This document shows positions 46,054 through 58,024 of a DNA stretch of 64,000 nt, piece by piece. A model generated the notes under the pieces. The model searched no databases and was not told the origin of the DNA. It saw only the letters and a program-made list of their open reading frames with translations. The stretch is from Podospora bellae-mahoneyi (lineage: Eukaryota > Ascomycota > Sordariomycetes > Sordariales > Podosporaceae). The first letter of the stretch is position 1. Each line of letters begins with the position of its first letter. The stretch covers positions 4,092,001 to 4,156,000 of the forward strand of contig NW_026946359.1 of assembly GCF_035222275.1 (NCBI RefSeq). Reading direction: 5' to 3'. A program made the translations under genes and the position numbers.

Positions 46054-48638
46054 ATGGCCGCTCTCGGCGACGACCTGTTGGCGACTGTGAACAAGTTGCA
46101 GGATCTGGTCTTCAACACCATTGGAAATGACTCTCTCGATCTGCCCCAGATTGTATGTCCTGGTCCAGGCCTTTCTAGAGGTGGACAATGCTAACTGTAT
46201 TCTCCTCGCCGTAGGTTGTCGTCGGCTCACAATCTGCGGGAAAATCCTCTGTGCTCGAAAACATCGTTGGGCGAGACTTCCTTCCCAGAGGCAGTGGCAT
46301 TGTGACTCGCAGGCCCCTGATTCTGCAGCTGATCAACGTCCCCAGCGAGGATGAGGCCGAGGACCCCCTTGCTGCTAGCTACCGGAATCCTAACCAAGCT
46401 CTCCGGAATGAATGGGCAGAGTTCCACCATATTCCCAACCGGAGGTTCACCGACTTTGGGGATGTGAAGCGGGAAATTGAAAATGAGACGGCGAGGGTTG
46501 CAGGAAGCAACAAGGGCATCAACCGCCAGCCCATCAACCTGAAAATCTACTCTCCTCACGTCCTGAACCTCACGCTCGTTGACTTGCCAGGACTGACAAA
46601 GGTCGGTAACCGTGCTCATGACCTTGCTCTGTCGCGTGTCCTAACTGCTACACTCTAGGTTCCCATCGGCGATCAACCTACCGACATTGAGAAGCAGACT
46701 CGAAACCTCATCTCAGAGTACATTGCCAAGCCAAACAGCATTATTTTGGCCGTGTCCCCGGCAAACGTTGACATTGTCAACTCGGAGGCTCTAAAGCTCG
46801 CAAGGCACGTCGACGCCCTCGGGAGGAGAACGATTGGCGTTCTTACCAAGGTCGATTTGATGGACCACGGCACAAATGCGCTTGATATTCTTTCCGGCCG
46901 CGTGTATCCTCTGAAGCTGGGCTGGATCGGAGTCGTCAATCGGTCGCAGCAAGACATCCAAGGTAACAAGCCCATGGAGGAGGCATTGAAGTCAGAGATG
47001 GAATTTTTCAGGCACCATCCCGCATATCGGAACATTGCGACCCGCTGCGGCACCCAATTTCTGGCCAAAACTCTTAACACGACCCTCATGGCACACATCC
47101 GCGACAGGCTTCCCGACATCAAGGCTCGCCTCAACACTCTTATGGGACAGACTCAACAGGAGCTCGCCAGTTATGGAGACATGCATTTCAGCGGCAAAGA
47201 GCATCGAGGCTCGCTCATCTTGACCCAGATGACACGCTTTGCGACATCGTTCATATCCTCCATTGATGGTACTTCTACCGAAATTTCAACCAAGGAGCTC
47301 TGTGGTGGCGCCCGTATCTATTACATATTTAACTCGGTGTTTGGAAGCTCACTGGAATCGATCGACCCCACGTCGAATCTTTCTGCGCACGACATTCGGA
47401 CGGCGATCCGCAACTCTACCGGCCCTCGGCCCAGCCTGTTTGTCCCTGAAATGGCCTTTGACCTGCTTGTGAAGCCGCAGATCAAGCTTCTCGAATCCCC
47501 AAGTCAACGATGTGTTGAGCTCGTTTACGAGGAGCTCATCAAGATCTGCCACACATGTGGATCCAACGAGCTTTCCCGCTTCCCCAGGCTTCAAGCTAAA
47601 CTGATTGAGGTTGTGTCTGACCTTCTCCGGGAGAGGCTCGGCCCGGCATCGACATATGTAGAATCTCTGATTTCCATTCAGCGAGCGTACATCAACACGA
47701 ACCACCCCAACTTCCTTGGCGCCGCCGCGGCCATGAGTCACGTTGTTAGCAACAAGCAAGAGCGGGAGAGAAAGCGCCTGATTCAAGAAGAGCGGGAGAG
47801 AAGAGAACGAAGGCGGCTAAAGGAGCTCGGCGCCAACGGCGCGGACACTCCCGCTGAGGAGGAGGAGGACAAGGGGACGCCAGAAAAAGAATCCGTTGCG
47901 ATACGAAAGGCGGCTGCCAAGAACGTCCGTAGCCTTTCACCTGCGGTACGCGAATCTGCATCAGGCGGTCTTGCTGCTGCGCTTAACGGAGGTCGCTCGG
48001 ACTCTCCTGCCCGGTTGAACGGACAAGGGTTAGGCAACGCGAAAGATTCGTTCCTTAACTACTTCTTTGGTAAGGATGGCGCCATTGTGCCGGGAGCACC
48101 ACCTCCTCACTCACAAATGGGCCGCCATATCAACCAAATGTCGGAGCCTACCTTTAGCCAGAGCATGAGGCGGCAAGAAGAGAAGCCGATGCGATCTCCC
48201 ATGATGCCGCTCAGAAGTGACGATAATCTCGACTTTACGTCCAAGACCACCGAAACTGTAAGTTGTCTAAACCTGTTGCCCCATAAGCTATCCTGTACCT
48301 GTGCCCTGACTCAATCATTGCAGGCCGATGGTAGCAGCGATCCAGCCATGACGGACCGCGAAGCTATGGAAGCGGAGCTTATTCGGGCGCTAATCAGCTC
48401 CTACTTTAACATTGTTCGTGAGAGCATTGCGGACCAGGTGCCCAAAGCCATCATGCACTTGCTCGTTAACCACTGCAAGGACGTGGTTCAGAACCGACTG
48501 GTGAGCGAGCTGTACAAGGAGTCGATGTTCGAAGAGCTCCTGTACGAGGATGATGCGGTCAAGAAGGAGCGTGAGAAGTGCGAGAAGCTGCTCCAGACCT
48601 ACCGCGAGGCGGCCAAGATCATCGGCGAAGTCGTATAG
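46054..48638 (+). CDS. Dynamin-related GTPase Dnm1 (mitochondrial/peroxisomal fission)
   Basis: 799 residues in four exons: 46054-46152, 46215-46601, 46659-48257 and 48324-48638. The GTPase domain has G1 GSQSAGKSS (37-45), G2 [12 protein letters not shown]3 DLPG and G4 TKVD. Next come the middle domain ([48 protein letters not shown]) and a variable Arg/Lys/Glu-rich insert (~570-690). The segment FLNYFFGKD is typical of Dnm1 rather than Vps1. The C-terminal GED has [29 protein letters not shown]. There is no PH domain or Pro-rich tail. Family members self-assemble around mitochondria or peroxisomes, recruited by Fis1 and adaptors, and sever them. Introns 1 and 2 interrupt the GTPase domain. 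Confidence 0.96.
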
Positions 48639-49676
48639 CCCCAGTATATTCGGGGGTCAAGGGGGAAAAGGGTGGCTAGTTGGGCAAGTGGATGGATGTC
48701 TATACGATGGAAATGAACGGGTTTGGGTCTTTCGATTTTGCATGAATTCTTCTAGACGAGTTCTTTTTCCCCCCACGAAAAACCAGTACACAAGGCAACT
48801 AACTCGGTTCGGGTGGTCAAGCGAAAATTAGTCATGGTTTTGTGTAGAGTTGAGATGGAAGGGGGTGAACTAGGCCATTTTAGCTATTGCCTCTCCGCCA
48901 TCATGTGTACATAGGGGCCGATCAAAACTACTACTTCTCAACGGTGTTTAAACATGGCAGCCTCTCTCACATGTTACGTGCATGCGGGACGAAAAAGCTT
49001 ATCTAATACATGGGTGCACGCACCCAGTCCTTTTGTTGGAACTTTGGACCCGACGCGTTCCAGACCCACTCCCATTCGGCAGCTTCCATCCATCCCTTCC
49101 ATCCAATTCAATCCATACTTAAACATTTTCGGCTTTGGCAAGGCTGTCAACCATCTCATCCATTGCACTCACTCACTCACTCACCGCAACACCATCACCA
49201 CGTCTCTGACCAACGCTCACCAGCCCTCGGCTCTGCTGACTCCCGTCCGCCCGTCCGTCGGTTCTTTTCTCTCCCACCAGACACGCTCCATCTTTCCGCA
49301 CCTGGTGCCCTCGTTACGCGGTTTGACTTGGGACATTTCTGGCTCTTTCCTGCCTGCCTATTAATCACAGCCAGCTCCGTCCGTCTAGCGACGCTCAAGA
49401 TGCTGGGCTCTCCAACAGATCAACTGCACTGGTAGCCGAGTTTTTCTGGTTGCCCGTGGTGGGCTCCTATCCTCTGCATAGGAGCCGTCCGTCTTATACA
49501 GGCAACGACGCCATCTTCCTCAACGTCGTTGTCAGTCTACCAACTCCTCCTTCACTCCATCATCCTATTTCTCCCTGCCCCCCCCCTCCTCCCCACTCAG
49601 CAGCACCGGACAAGTGTTTCCATTCTCCTTTCTGTCGCCACCAATTTGGTGCGACGTTGTTCTTCTCGTTTCTCAA
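48639..49676. other. Intergenic region between dnm1 and the F-box gene
   Basis: About 1.04 kb with no independent gene. A short open frame of 11 codons at 49399-49434 lies in the probable F-box 5' leader and could be an upstream ORF. Transcription start is unknown. Confidence 0.45.
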
Positions 49677-52600
49677 ATGGCCTCGAATGGTTTACATGGA
49701 GCTGGCCATCCAATGGCTTCTCGAGGCCCGGAGCTCCCAAACGCTGAGGCGCCCGTGTTGACAAGGAAACGCAAGTCATCTGGGCTCGAAGCAAAGTCGG
49801 ATGCATCTACGGAAGTTTCATCTCAAGAGACGAACAAGAAGGTCAAGGTGGACAATGACTGCGCCGAAAGGAAATCTGTTGCGGTGCCCATACCGGTGGA
49901 TCGGTCTGCTCTTCCCCCAGAGATTTGGCATCGGATATTTACCTTCTGTCCGCCAAGGTCATTGGGTAACTTGTTGTCTGTCAACAAACTCTTCAACCTA
50001 TATCTTGACCCAAGTTCGAAGGTTAGCAAAGACGCTCCCGCTTCTAGCAGCAGCGGTGCTGTTGCACAAATCAAGGCCAACAGTATCTGGCAGGTTTCCA
50101 GACGGCTCTTTTGGCCTTATATGCCCTCCCCATTGCGCTCCAAGACAGAACTCGAGATGTGGCGGCTTGCTTGCTCTCATAGGTGTCATTACTGTGGAAA
50201 ACTGGATCCGCGGAAACAGACTACCATGCTTGATCCTCATCTTCGAGGTCCCGGAGAAAACGGGGTAGCTACCATCTGGCCATTTGAGACTTGTATGTGT
50301 GCAGCGTGTCTCTTGAAGCACACCATCAAGGTACGATCATTCCGCGCCTCCTCTCTGGGAGAACCTTCAGTTTGACACCGGAAAACAGGAGCTCGATTTA
50401 GATCTCTCACCCACTATCCCTTCCTCAGTTGTACCCGCGCTCTCTTTCGTGTACCTCACAAGCGACCTTCAGGTCCTCCCGGCTACTACTTTTGAACAAG
50501 GTCAGCTTCCTGTCGAAACACAGGTCACCAAACGGTTCCTTTCCTCCGAGATTCAAGCACTGGAACGTGAACTTCTAGAGGTCAGAGAAATGGGCCCGGG
50601 GACGGTGACAGAATGGTTGAAGGGACTTCCAGCGCGCGGTAGCGGCATCCGACAAGAAGTCTTGAAGTGGGAGAAATGGGAAAGTCTCGGTGGGCTTGCA
50701 AAAATGTGCTCGCAGCTTTACCCTGGCTACGTGAAAGACGTTGTGAGCACTCTGCCTGCCTCCATGACGCACGCGCCATCTTCTGATTTTTCATCTTCGA
50801 TGCTGCCAAATCAACCATCCTCGGCTGCCACCCGTCAGCAGTTTCCCCATATTCGTCATGAACGCACCGCGGCTGAGGTTGCTGAGCTCAAGGCAGCGCG
50901 GAGAGCCGAGATTGAGCGACGTGCGCTGCTTCTTGAGCCCCCCTTGGGCCCAAACGTACTCCGGCACATCCCATCATTCCAAGCAGCTATGCAGATTCCT
51001 CATCCTCCTTTTGACGATAAAGCCTGGGAAGTCCTCAAGCCGCGGCTCTTGGCTCAACGAGCTGACGCTGAACAGCGAGAACGAGAGAACGCAGCCGCCA
51101 TTCAGGCCAAGCAAGACTCACATCTTGAAACGACTCTTGCTAGCACAAAAGAAGCCCGGGATCTGATCGACAAGGCTTGGGAAGATCAACAAGGGCCTCT
51201 TCGAGAACGCATCGCCGGGTATGCAGATGAGATAATCAGAGACGGGTGGAACAATGGCAAGGTCACCAAGGAAACATGTGCCAGGTTTGCGGTTGAGGCA
51301 CTTGGCTACGTGCGTAAACGATTCTACGCTGAAATTGCCAAGGATGTCGATGCTGCAAGGTCTGCCGGTCAAACACCGCCCGTTGATCCTCTAGAGGGTC
51401 CCTTCACGCAGAAGCTCACACTGGAGAATATGAAATGGATTTTCGATACGAAAATCAAGCCCATCACAGAACGCTACCACAAGGAACTTTTTTATTGCAA
51501 TGGCTGCGAGGGGATCACCAAGACATTCGGGTTTGAAGGTGTTATACAACATTTCGCCGCAAAGCACACAAGCGCTCTCAGTTCGGGCAACATCGTTGTC
51601 TACTGGCGAGCAGAATGGCCGGAACATCCTCCATTTGCGGCAGAGATCCGACAGGTTCGCCATCAGCCTTTCTTTGCGCCCACCCAACCTGTTTTTTCCG
51701 CCACCGGTCCTCCATCCTTCCCAGTCGGCCACAGCTACCCTCCAGCACCACTTGCACCTAATCATTTGCCAACATACCCATCGGGCCCATATGGGTATGG
51801 AAATTCAGCCTACAATGACCCTTATCAGCCGCCACCGCCGCCGCCGCCGCCGTACCCCTTACAGCCACATCAGATCGTGCCTTCCTATCCGTCTCAGCCT
51901 GGGTATGAGCACCACCAGTCTTACCCAGCGCCATCTGATCCATATCCGCCTTACCAGCCGCCTGTGGGTCAATACCCCCCAGGCCCTGCTTCAGCTACCG
52001 ATTCATCTCATCATTACCCGCAACAGCCTCCCCAAGGCAACCCGTACGATCATGGTTATCCACCATATCCAGTCGCCCATCCTTACCTTCCTTCGGCAAC
52101 ACCACACCCCGATATGCACAGAGCAAAACTTGAGGATATAGCCCGGAATTCGCGGGAGGTCTGGCAAGAACTGGGCAACATACGAGGACTTCCTGGCAGT
52201 GTACGCGTCTTTGTGACAATTCATCATTTGGTCAAGAGATTCCACTCTAAATTTTACGAACCGCCCGCGCTCGCGATTTTTATCGAGGGGCTCTCGAACA
52301 ACAAAGACATGCGTCCTGTTCGAAACGTGAACGACCTGATCTGCAAGGCTTGTCATCTTGGACTTGGTAACGCTGCCACGGTAGAGCAAGACAGAAAGAG
52401 CTTCTCGCTGCCCCAGCTAACAAATCACTTCCAATCCAAGCACGTCAAGCCTTTGCAGAGTGCGCATGCGCCTCCTATGGATTGGGCGTTGGACATGGTG
52501 TTCTTACCGGAGCTAGCTCCGATATCGAATCTGTACTCTGCAATGTCAGAGGTGCAAAAGCGACTGATAGTCGAAGCTTTGCCAGGGATCTTTGAACAGC

Positions 52601-53880
52601 AGGGTCCGAAGCTTGTGCCTGCCGATGTTTATTACGGACAGCCAGCAAGTTCCTCTTCTGTGTATCCAGCCGCCCAGGAAGTCCACAGTGCCTTGCGGAC
52701 CAACTCATCACAGGTCTCGTCGGCTGGTGCATATGGTAACACGGCCCCGTCGTATAGTCATTCCGGAAATCTCTCCAATGATGTTCCAGCTATCACAACC
52801 CCTACTGCAGCGTCTGAAAAAGCCTCGGGGCATCCCAGTGAGGGTGGCGGGCACGCCTCACAGGGGTCTCGACCTGCCAACCGACGCCAAAACGGGCTTC
52901 AAAATGGAAAGAAAGCATCTGGCAAGAACAAGCGCAAGAGAAACCAGGACGGGAGGCACTTTAGAAGGGATGAGTCCAGTACCCGGCGCAGAAGCACCAG
53001 CGATAATCCTGACACTTCCTCGTCGAACAGAGTGGACAGAGCTCCAGTATCGATTACTTCTTTTGGAGGCTCGTCAGGCCAGGATCGCACCACGGTGGGC
53101 AAAGATGCTACCGACCTTTTAGCGGCTTTGGAGTCACATCTCACCCAGGTGCCGCGTGGGCCCGTGTATCACAAGAATGGGACTGCTCCCGCAGCTGGGG
53201 AAACTCTTGGTAACGCCGCGCAGCCCCATGCCCGGCAGAGTGGGGATGAAGATCAGTATCGCTATTTCGAGCCATCCACTCGGCAGAGGATCTCAGTTGA
53301 TAAGCGGGTCGAACAGCAGTCCTCTTATCATTCAAGAATAGAAGTCGAACGGCCTGATCACCGGTCCCCAACAACTTCGGACGCCATCAGACCTTCCGGG
53401 TACGCCGCGCCTGAGGAGAGATACTACACCCGGTATGATCGGCCCTCTTATGTCTTACCCGCGGAGCCGGAGCGAGGCAGTGGGCTGAGGCTGTTGAGGG
53501 AGGAGTCTGACTATCCGAGATACCGCGACGGGCCGCGCAGACCGATTAACCCGGCTGATGAGATTGTTGAAATTGTACACGTTATCGAGGGAGAGCGTTC
53601 ATATTATATTGAACGACCGGTTCGGCGTGAGCCCCAGACACGCTACGTGTTTGAAGAGCGAATAGTTCCTCATCGTGAGCCAGTTGACCCCTTTGCTGAA
53701 GGTGGTGGGTATGAGGCCTGGTACGCATCGGCCACTCGGCCTGCAGGATCGGCTTCAGAGATGAATATGGCTAGAAGATTCAGCATGGCACCAGAAGGGA
53801 GACGAAGGACGGACGGAGGAGTTACGGTCAATAATTCAGCATACCTAGAGGAGTATGATCCTCGGTTTCCGGCGGCCTAG
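49677..53880 (+). CDS. Large F-box protein with Cys/His modules and a Pro/Tyr-rich centre
   Basis: 1,381 residues in two exons: 49677-50330 and 50389-53880. The ATG at 49677 is chosen over an upstream non-ATG extension. An F-box-like motif lies at ~80-115 (SALPPEIWHRIFTFCPPRSLGN...). A Cys cluster CHYCGKLD...CMCAACLLKH follows. A helical, charged region (AEVAELKAARRAEIERR..., QRERENAAAIQAKQ) precedes CNGCEG...VIQHFAAKH. A long Pro/Tyr/Gln-rich tract (~650-800) has PPPPPPPY and repeated YP(P/S) units. A second module CKACHLGLG...LTNHFQSKH follows. The last 300 residues are basic and disordered, ending with a conserved-looking EIVEIVHVIEGERSYYIERP. F-box proteins recruit substrates to SCF ubiquitin ligases. 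The substrate and the roles of the Cys/His modules are unknown. Confidence 0.85.
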
Positions 53881-54424
53881 CTTGCTACCTCATATCACAA
53901 CACGAGGCTCAAGTTGATGGATGACATTGTTTCTGTATTGGTCTCAATCAATGCATATATATATATATATATGAATACCCAACTTTGGGAATATCCTGAT
54001 AGTATGGGCATGACTGAGATGATGGAGCATGAAAAGTGTTGTAATCACAGGTGATGTAGAACAGCACTGCTAGCCATCTCGCATTAAGCAGGTGATCTCG
54101 AAGTGTCCCAGAAGTTGGGTGGGGTTGATTTCGAGCTGGACATCTGGTCTTCCCGGATCCACAACTCCCCCCTTTCACCCAAACTCATTCAATCCAGACC
54201 CTGCATTAAATAGTCTTCCATCACCAATTTACTCCAAGTGCAAATGCAGCGATCACATCTCTCAACTCTTCCCCCTGACAGTTCCGTCACTGCTGACATG
54301 ACATTCACGCACACTCCCAAAAGCTCACAGCGAAATGGCCAAAAGGCTCGGGGACACTGGGCAAACGAACGCGAAGTCATTTTTCTATTCATCGTCAACA
54401 TTACAGTGGATTGTTGATCATAGC
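53881..54424. other. Convergent 3' flanks of F-box and amylase genes
   Basis: About 540 bp with no gene. It contains an (AT)n run at about 53953-53973, roughly ten dinucleotides. Confidence 0.55.
53953..53973. repeat. (AT)n microsatellite
   Basis: Perfect alternating AT run of about 20 bp in the 3' flank of the F-box gene. Confidence 0.85.
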
Positions 54425-57049
54425 TCATTTCCATGAGCTCCCCACCGATGCCGCCGCACAGGGGACAGTGTAAGATCGGTTGGGGTCCGACTCCCATGAC
54501 GCCGCACCTGAGCTGCTGACCTTGACAAACTTGTATTGGATTTTGGTCCCAGGGGCAAGCTTCAGAGTCCCGGTCCAGAGAGGGTTGTTGTTGGTGTACT
54601 GCGATGCGTTGAGCGCAACGCCGTTGGTTGGGTTCCAGTTGCCGAGAGCGGCCACATTTCCAGTGCTGTTGGGTGGGAAAAGACTTGTTAGTATGGTTGC
54701 GGTGAAAAAGAACAGAAAGAGTGGGTGGGGGTTTATGACATACACCTTGACTGAGTCGCCGAAAGACGTGGACACGAGGTGGTTGAAAGTGATACCGACC
54801 GTGGCTAAGGAGCAGCTGGGATTGGCTGAGTGAATTCACGTAAGCTCTCTGCCTCACCGGTAGATTCAAGAAGAGCATACCTGTCGGGGTGGCAGTTGGG
54901 GCAGCGGTCGTTGATGTCGCGGTCGGCGGGCCAGTCAGGGAAGGGCAGATGCCACTTCCGGCGAGGCGAGAGGCCGGGTAGAGCACCCTTGAAACACCGC
55001 CATTGAGCGTGACGGTGATATCACCACCTCCATCTGTGGTGTAAGGGGTGCAGCTCATGACATCAATCAAGGCCTGGTTGGGGGTGAAGCCAGTGGCCGA
55101 AGAGACCAGGGTAACAGGCACCGACGAGGAGGAGCCGGCGTTGGTGTAAACACCGATAACCTGAGCTCCTGTGAACCCCTTTCGGAGAACAATGGTGCGG
55201 CTGTCTGAGTAGATAGTATGGGCGTTATATGTGAGGTATTTCGAGTCTTGTGAGATGGCGTGCGACCGAATCTGGTTAAGCTTGGTGATCCATTGGTAGA
55301 GTTCCGAGCTGGTCGAGTAGCCCGAATACCAGACAGCCTCGCGATTGTTGGGGGTTCCTGTACCGGCATAGTGTTGCTCTTGTCCCTGGTAGATGATGGG
55401 GATACCTATGAGTTGTTAGTGAACCACCACGAACAATTCAAGTGATGAGTGGACTAATACGTACCATCCTTCAGCATCGTGACAGCGATTCCCTAACAAA
55501 AGACCTGTGTTAGCGCTTGCTCGGAAAGATAGGGTTGGAGATGCCTCACATTCTTTGCCAGCGCCATATCCTTGGTAAAGGAAGCGAAGCGCTCCACGTC
55601 GTGATTCTCTAGGAACGAGCCCCAAAGACTGAGATCCTTCGCAACGCCCTTGATTGTATCGAGACCAGCCACGAGCGCGCTCATGCTACCGCTGGTGGAC
55701 TGGAAAGCCCGGAGAATGTAATAGTAGCTGAGATGTATGGTCAGAAATGTCCTTTGATCAGCAAAAGAGACATCGACTCACCTAGGATAATCAAAGACGC
55801 CATCCATGTAGTTTTGGTATGGCGCGACATAAAGAGCATCGCCATGGTACACCTCACCCGTCAAGTATACGCCCGCCGCGGCAATGAATCCAGACCAAAA
55901 CGATGTCTCGACATGCTTTGCACTGTCGACTCGTAGACCATCACTGAACAAAATAGAGTTAGTTCTTCATTTCGCTTCATGGCACAGGTTGAGGGCCCGT
56001 ACATGGAATAGGTAGAAACAAGGTGAGAAATCCACTCGTTCCAAATCCGACGCACATTGGGACTATAACAAGTCAACACAAAGCACATAGCGAATGGTGC
56101 TTTCTCGTGTGTGCTTACTCTGATGTCCGAAGATCTGGGAGACTGACGGTGTCGCTTCCTTGCCAGCATCTTGCCGTATGTTAGCTCTGCATAGATTCTG
56201 CGAGCACCTCGCGCAAAACACAACAGTACGTACTGTTCGACTGAAGTTTGGCTATTGTAATTGATCCAACAGGGAGGGTGATAGTACGAAGACTGCGGAA
56301 CACGGTATCAGCAACTGAAATCTTGTTAGGCCTTAGAGTCTAGAGGTATATACCGACGAAAAGGGGCTGAGAGCACCATAGTCAACACAGTTAGCACAGC
56401 CCATGTGCGCCATGTGGTTGGTGACAATATCCACCATAAGATACTACGTAATCGTCAATATGGTTAGCAGGGATGTCCCTTCTGTCCACCCAGCCCTACC
56501 CAACAACTATGGTGGTTTCTGAAGAGCAGAAGCTGAGGCTCGAGTCAACAAACGCACCATTCCTCGCGCGTGGAGCGCCGCGGACAAGGCCTTCAGGTCG
56601 TCCTCGTTGCCGAACGCTGGGTTCAGAGCCCAGATGTCCTTGGCCCAGTACCCATGATAGGACGATCTATATTCGCGTATTTGTCAGCCCTCAACCAAAA
56701 CAAAGATACCACTTTCATAGTGAGTCATAGCAAAGCGTTGTCCTTACCCATCCCTTGAGTTTCCATCAATCTGCTTGACAACAGGCGAGATCCAAACAGC
56801 TGTGAAGCCCATGCCTTGGATATAGTCTAGCTTCGAGATGAGTCCCCTCCAGGTCCCGCCGCAGTACACTTGGTGAGTGGTATCGCATGGTGCTGTAGTC
56901 GAAAGATCGGTGCGGGCGAATCGATCAGTGACAACCTGGTAGATAGACTGCTTGCGCCACTCTGCCGCTGAAAGTCCCGAGACTCCCATCACTCCACAGA
57001 GCGCTGCCCCTGCGGCCAGGAGCCGCTTGCCGAAGTTCAGGGTGTACAT
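54425..57049 (-). CDS. Secreted alpha-amylase (GH13) with C-terminal CBM20 starch-binding domain
   Basis: 628 residues in twelve exons: 57049-56748, 56666-56558, 56443-56354, 56292-56234, 56169-56119, 56062-56003, 55943-55782, 55727-55550, 55492-55465, 55405-54881, 54825-54744 and 54665-54425. The signal peptide is [19 protein letters not shown]. The GH13 barrel has [17 protein letters not shown] (nucleophile Asp ~229), LTGEVYHG (acid Glu ~254) and [11 protein letters not shown] (Asp ~323), matching the Taka-amylase type. A Thr/Ala/Pro linker leads to CBM20 (~525-628): [51 protein letters not shown] and [12 protein letters not shown]. The donor for the penultimate join is GT/GTATGTC, since it restores [13 protein letters not shown]. 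It hydrolyses internal alpha-1,4 bonds of raw starch outside the cell. Confidence 0.95.
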
Positions 57050-58024
57050 TGTGACAACAGCGAGGTGCTATCACTGAGAACTTCTGCGGCGATGGAAAGA
57101 GAGCCCGTCAAGGAGGAGTGGGTGAGCGAGGAAGGGAAAAAAATGATCGGTGTGTGAGAACCGCCGAGTTGAGTTATATCCACGGAGCTGAAGCTGAACT
57201 TGAAGCCAGCCCCCTTATTAAGTACACCATCCTCGAGACACCATGGCAAGCACTTCCTTGATGATGATTAGCAAGTGTCAAATCCAAGTGGAGTGTCAAG
57301 AATCAGATAGAGAGATATCCATCATGATGGTACCGTGAACGTACCAACCATACCGCAGAGGTGTGTAGAGAAGCATGTAACTATGGCCCAGCAATTGGCG
57401 CGCCCAAATTCGGTCCGTTACGAGACCGGATACAAAACTTGTTCAACCGTAGACTGGGCATATGACTAGATGCGGACCTGATCTCGACCTTCCATTGACG
57501 CTGCACTCGGAGCCATGTGTCTCGAAAGGGCCAGATACCGTACCAAGCCGGCAGCCGCACGCATTCCCGGCAAATGTTGGAGATCCGGGGCCCCGCCTCG
57601 ACCCCTGAATCTGTCTTCCAAGGGAGCGGCAGAAGGCCCGAATGCGCTGCCGACAATGCCTTTTCTCTACACCACCTTCCAATGACGAAAAGTCGTCAGC
57701 GTACATAAAATGCGGGTAGGGGCAGTGTAACGTGCGATGAAACAAATCTTCGGCATGGCAGCCTCGGCTCTTTGCATTTTTTTTTTCCAACGTTCGAGCA
57801 GCTAGCACACACTGATAGTGGTAGTAGTTATGACAGTGAAGGATGAGAAGGGGTATTATGATATACAACCCAGAGGCGACCTCAAACCAACCCACGCTTT
57901 TCCCCTCTGTCCTACTGATTCCCACACCTGGCCCAGGAAACCCGAACAAACTACCTTCCCATGACGTATTCGACAAGCGGTCTCAAACAGGCCCTCGGCT
58001 CTCCGTCAACTAGATGTTGTGATA
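57050..58024. other. Amylase promoter region and 3' flank of the Zn2Cys6 gene
   Basis: About 975 bp with no gene. I looked for CGG-N8-CGG AmyR-type sites by eye and found none that I trust. Confidence 0.5.

Noticed and set aside
56340-56450. Apparent frameshift in amylase exon 3
   Set aside because: Recounting the bases gave a 90-nt exon in phase 0; the frame is intact.
57050-58024. AmyR-type CGG-N8-CGG sites in the amylase promoter
   Set aside because: Candidate spacings were off by one or did not match on inspection.
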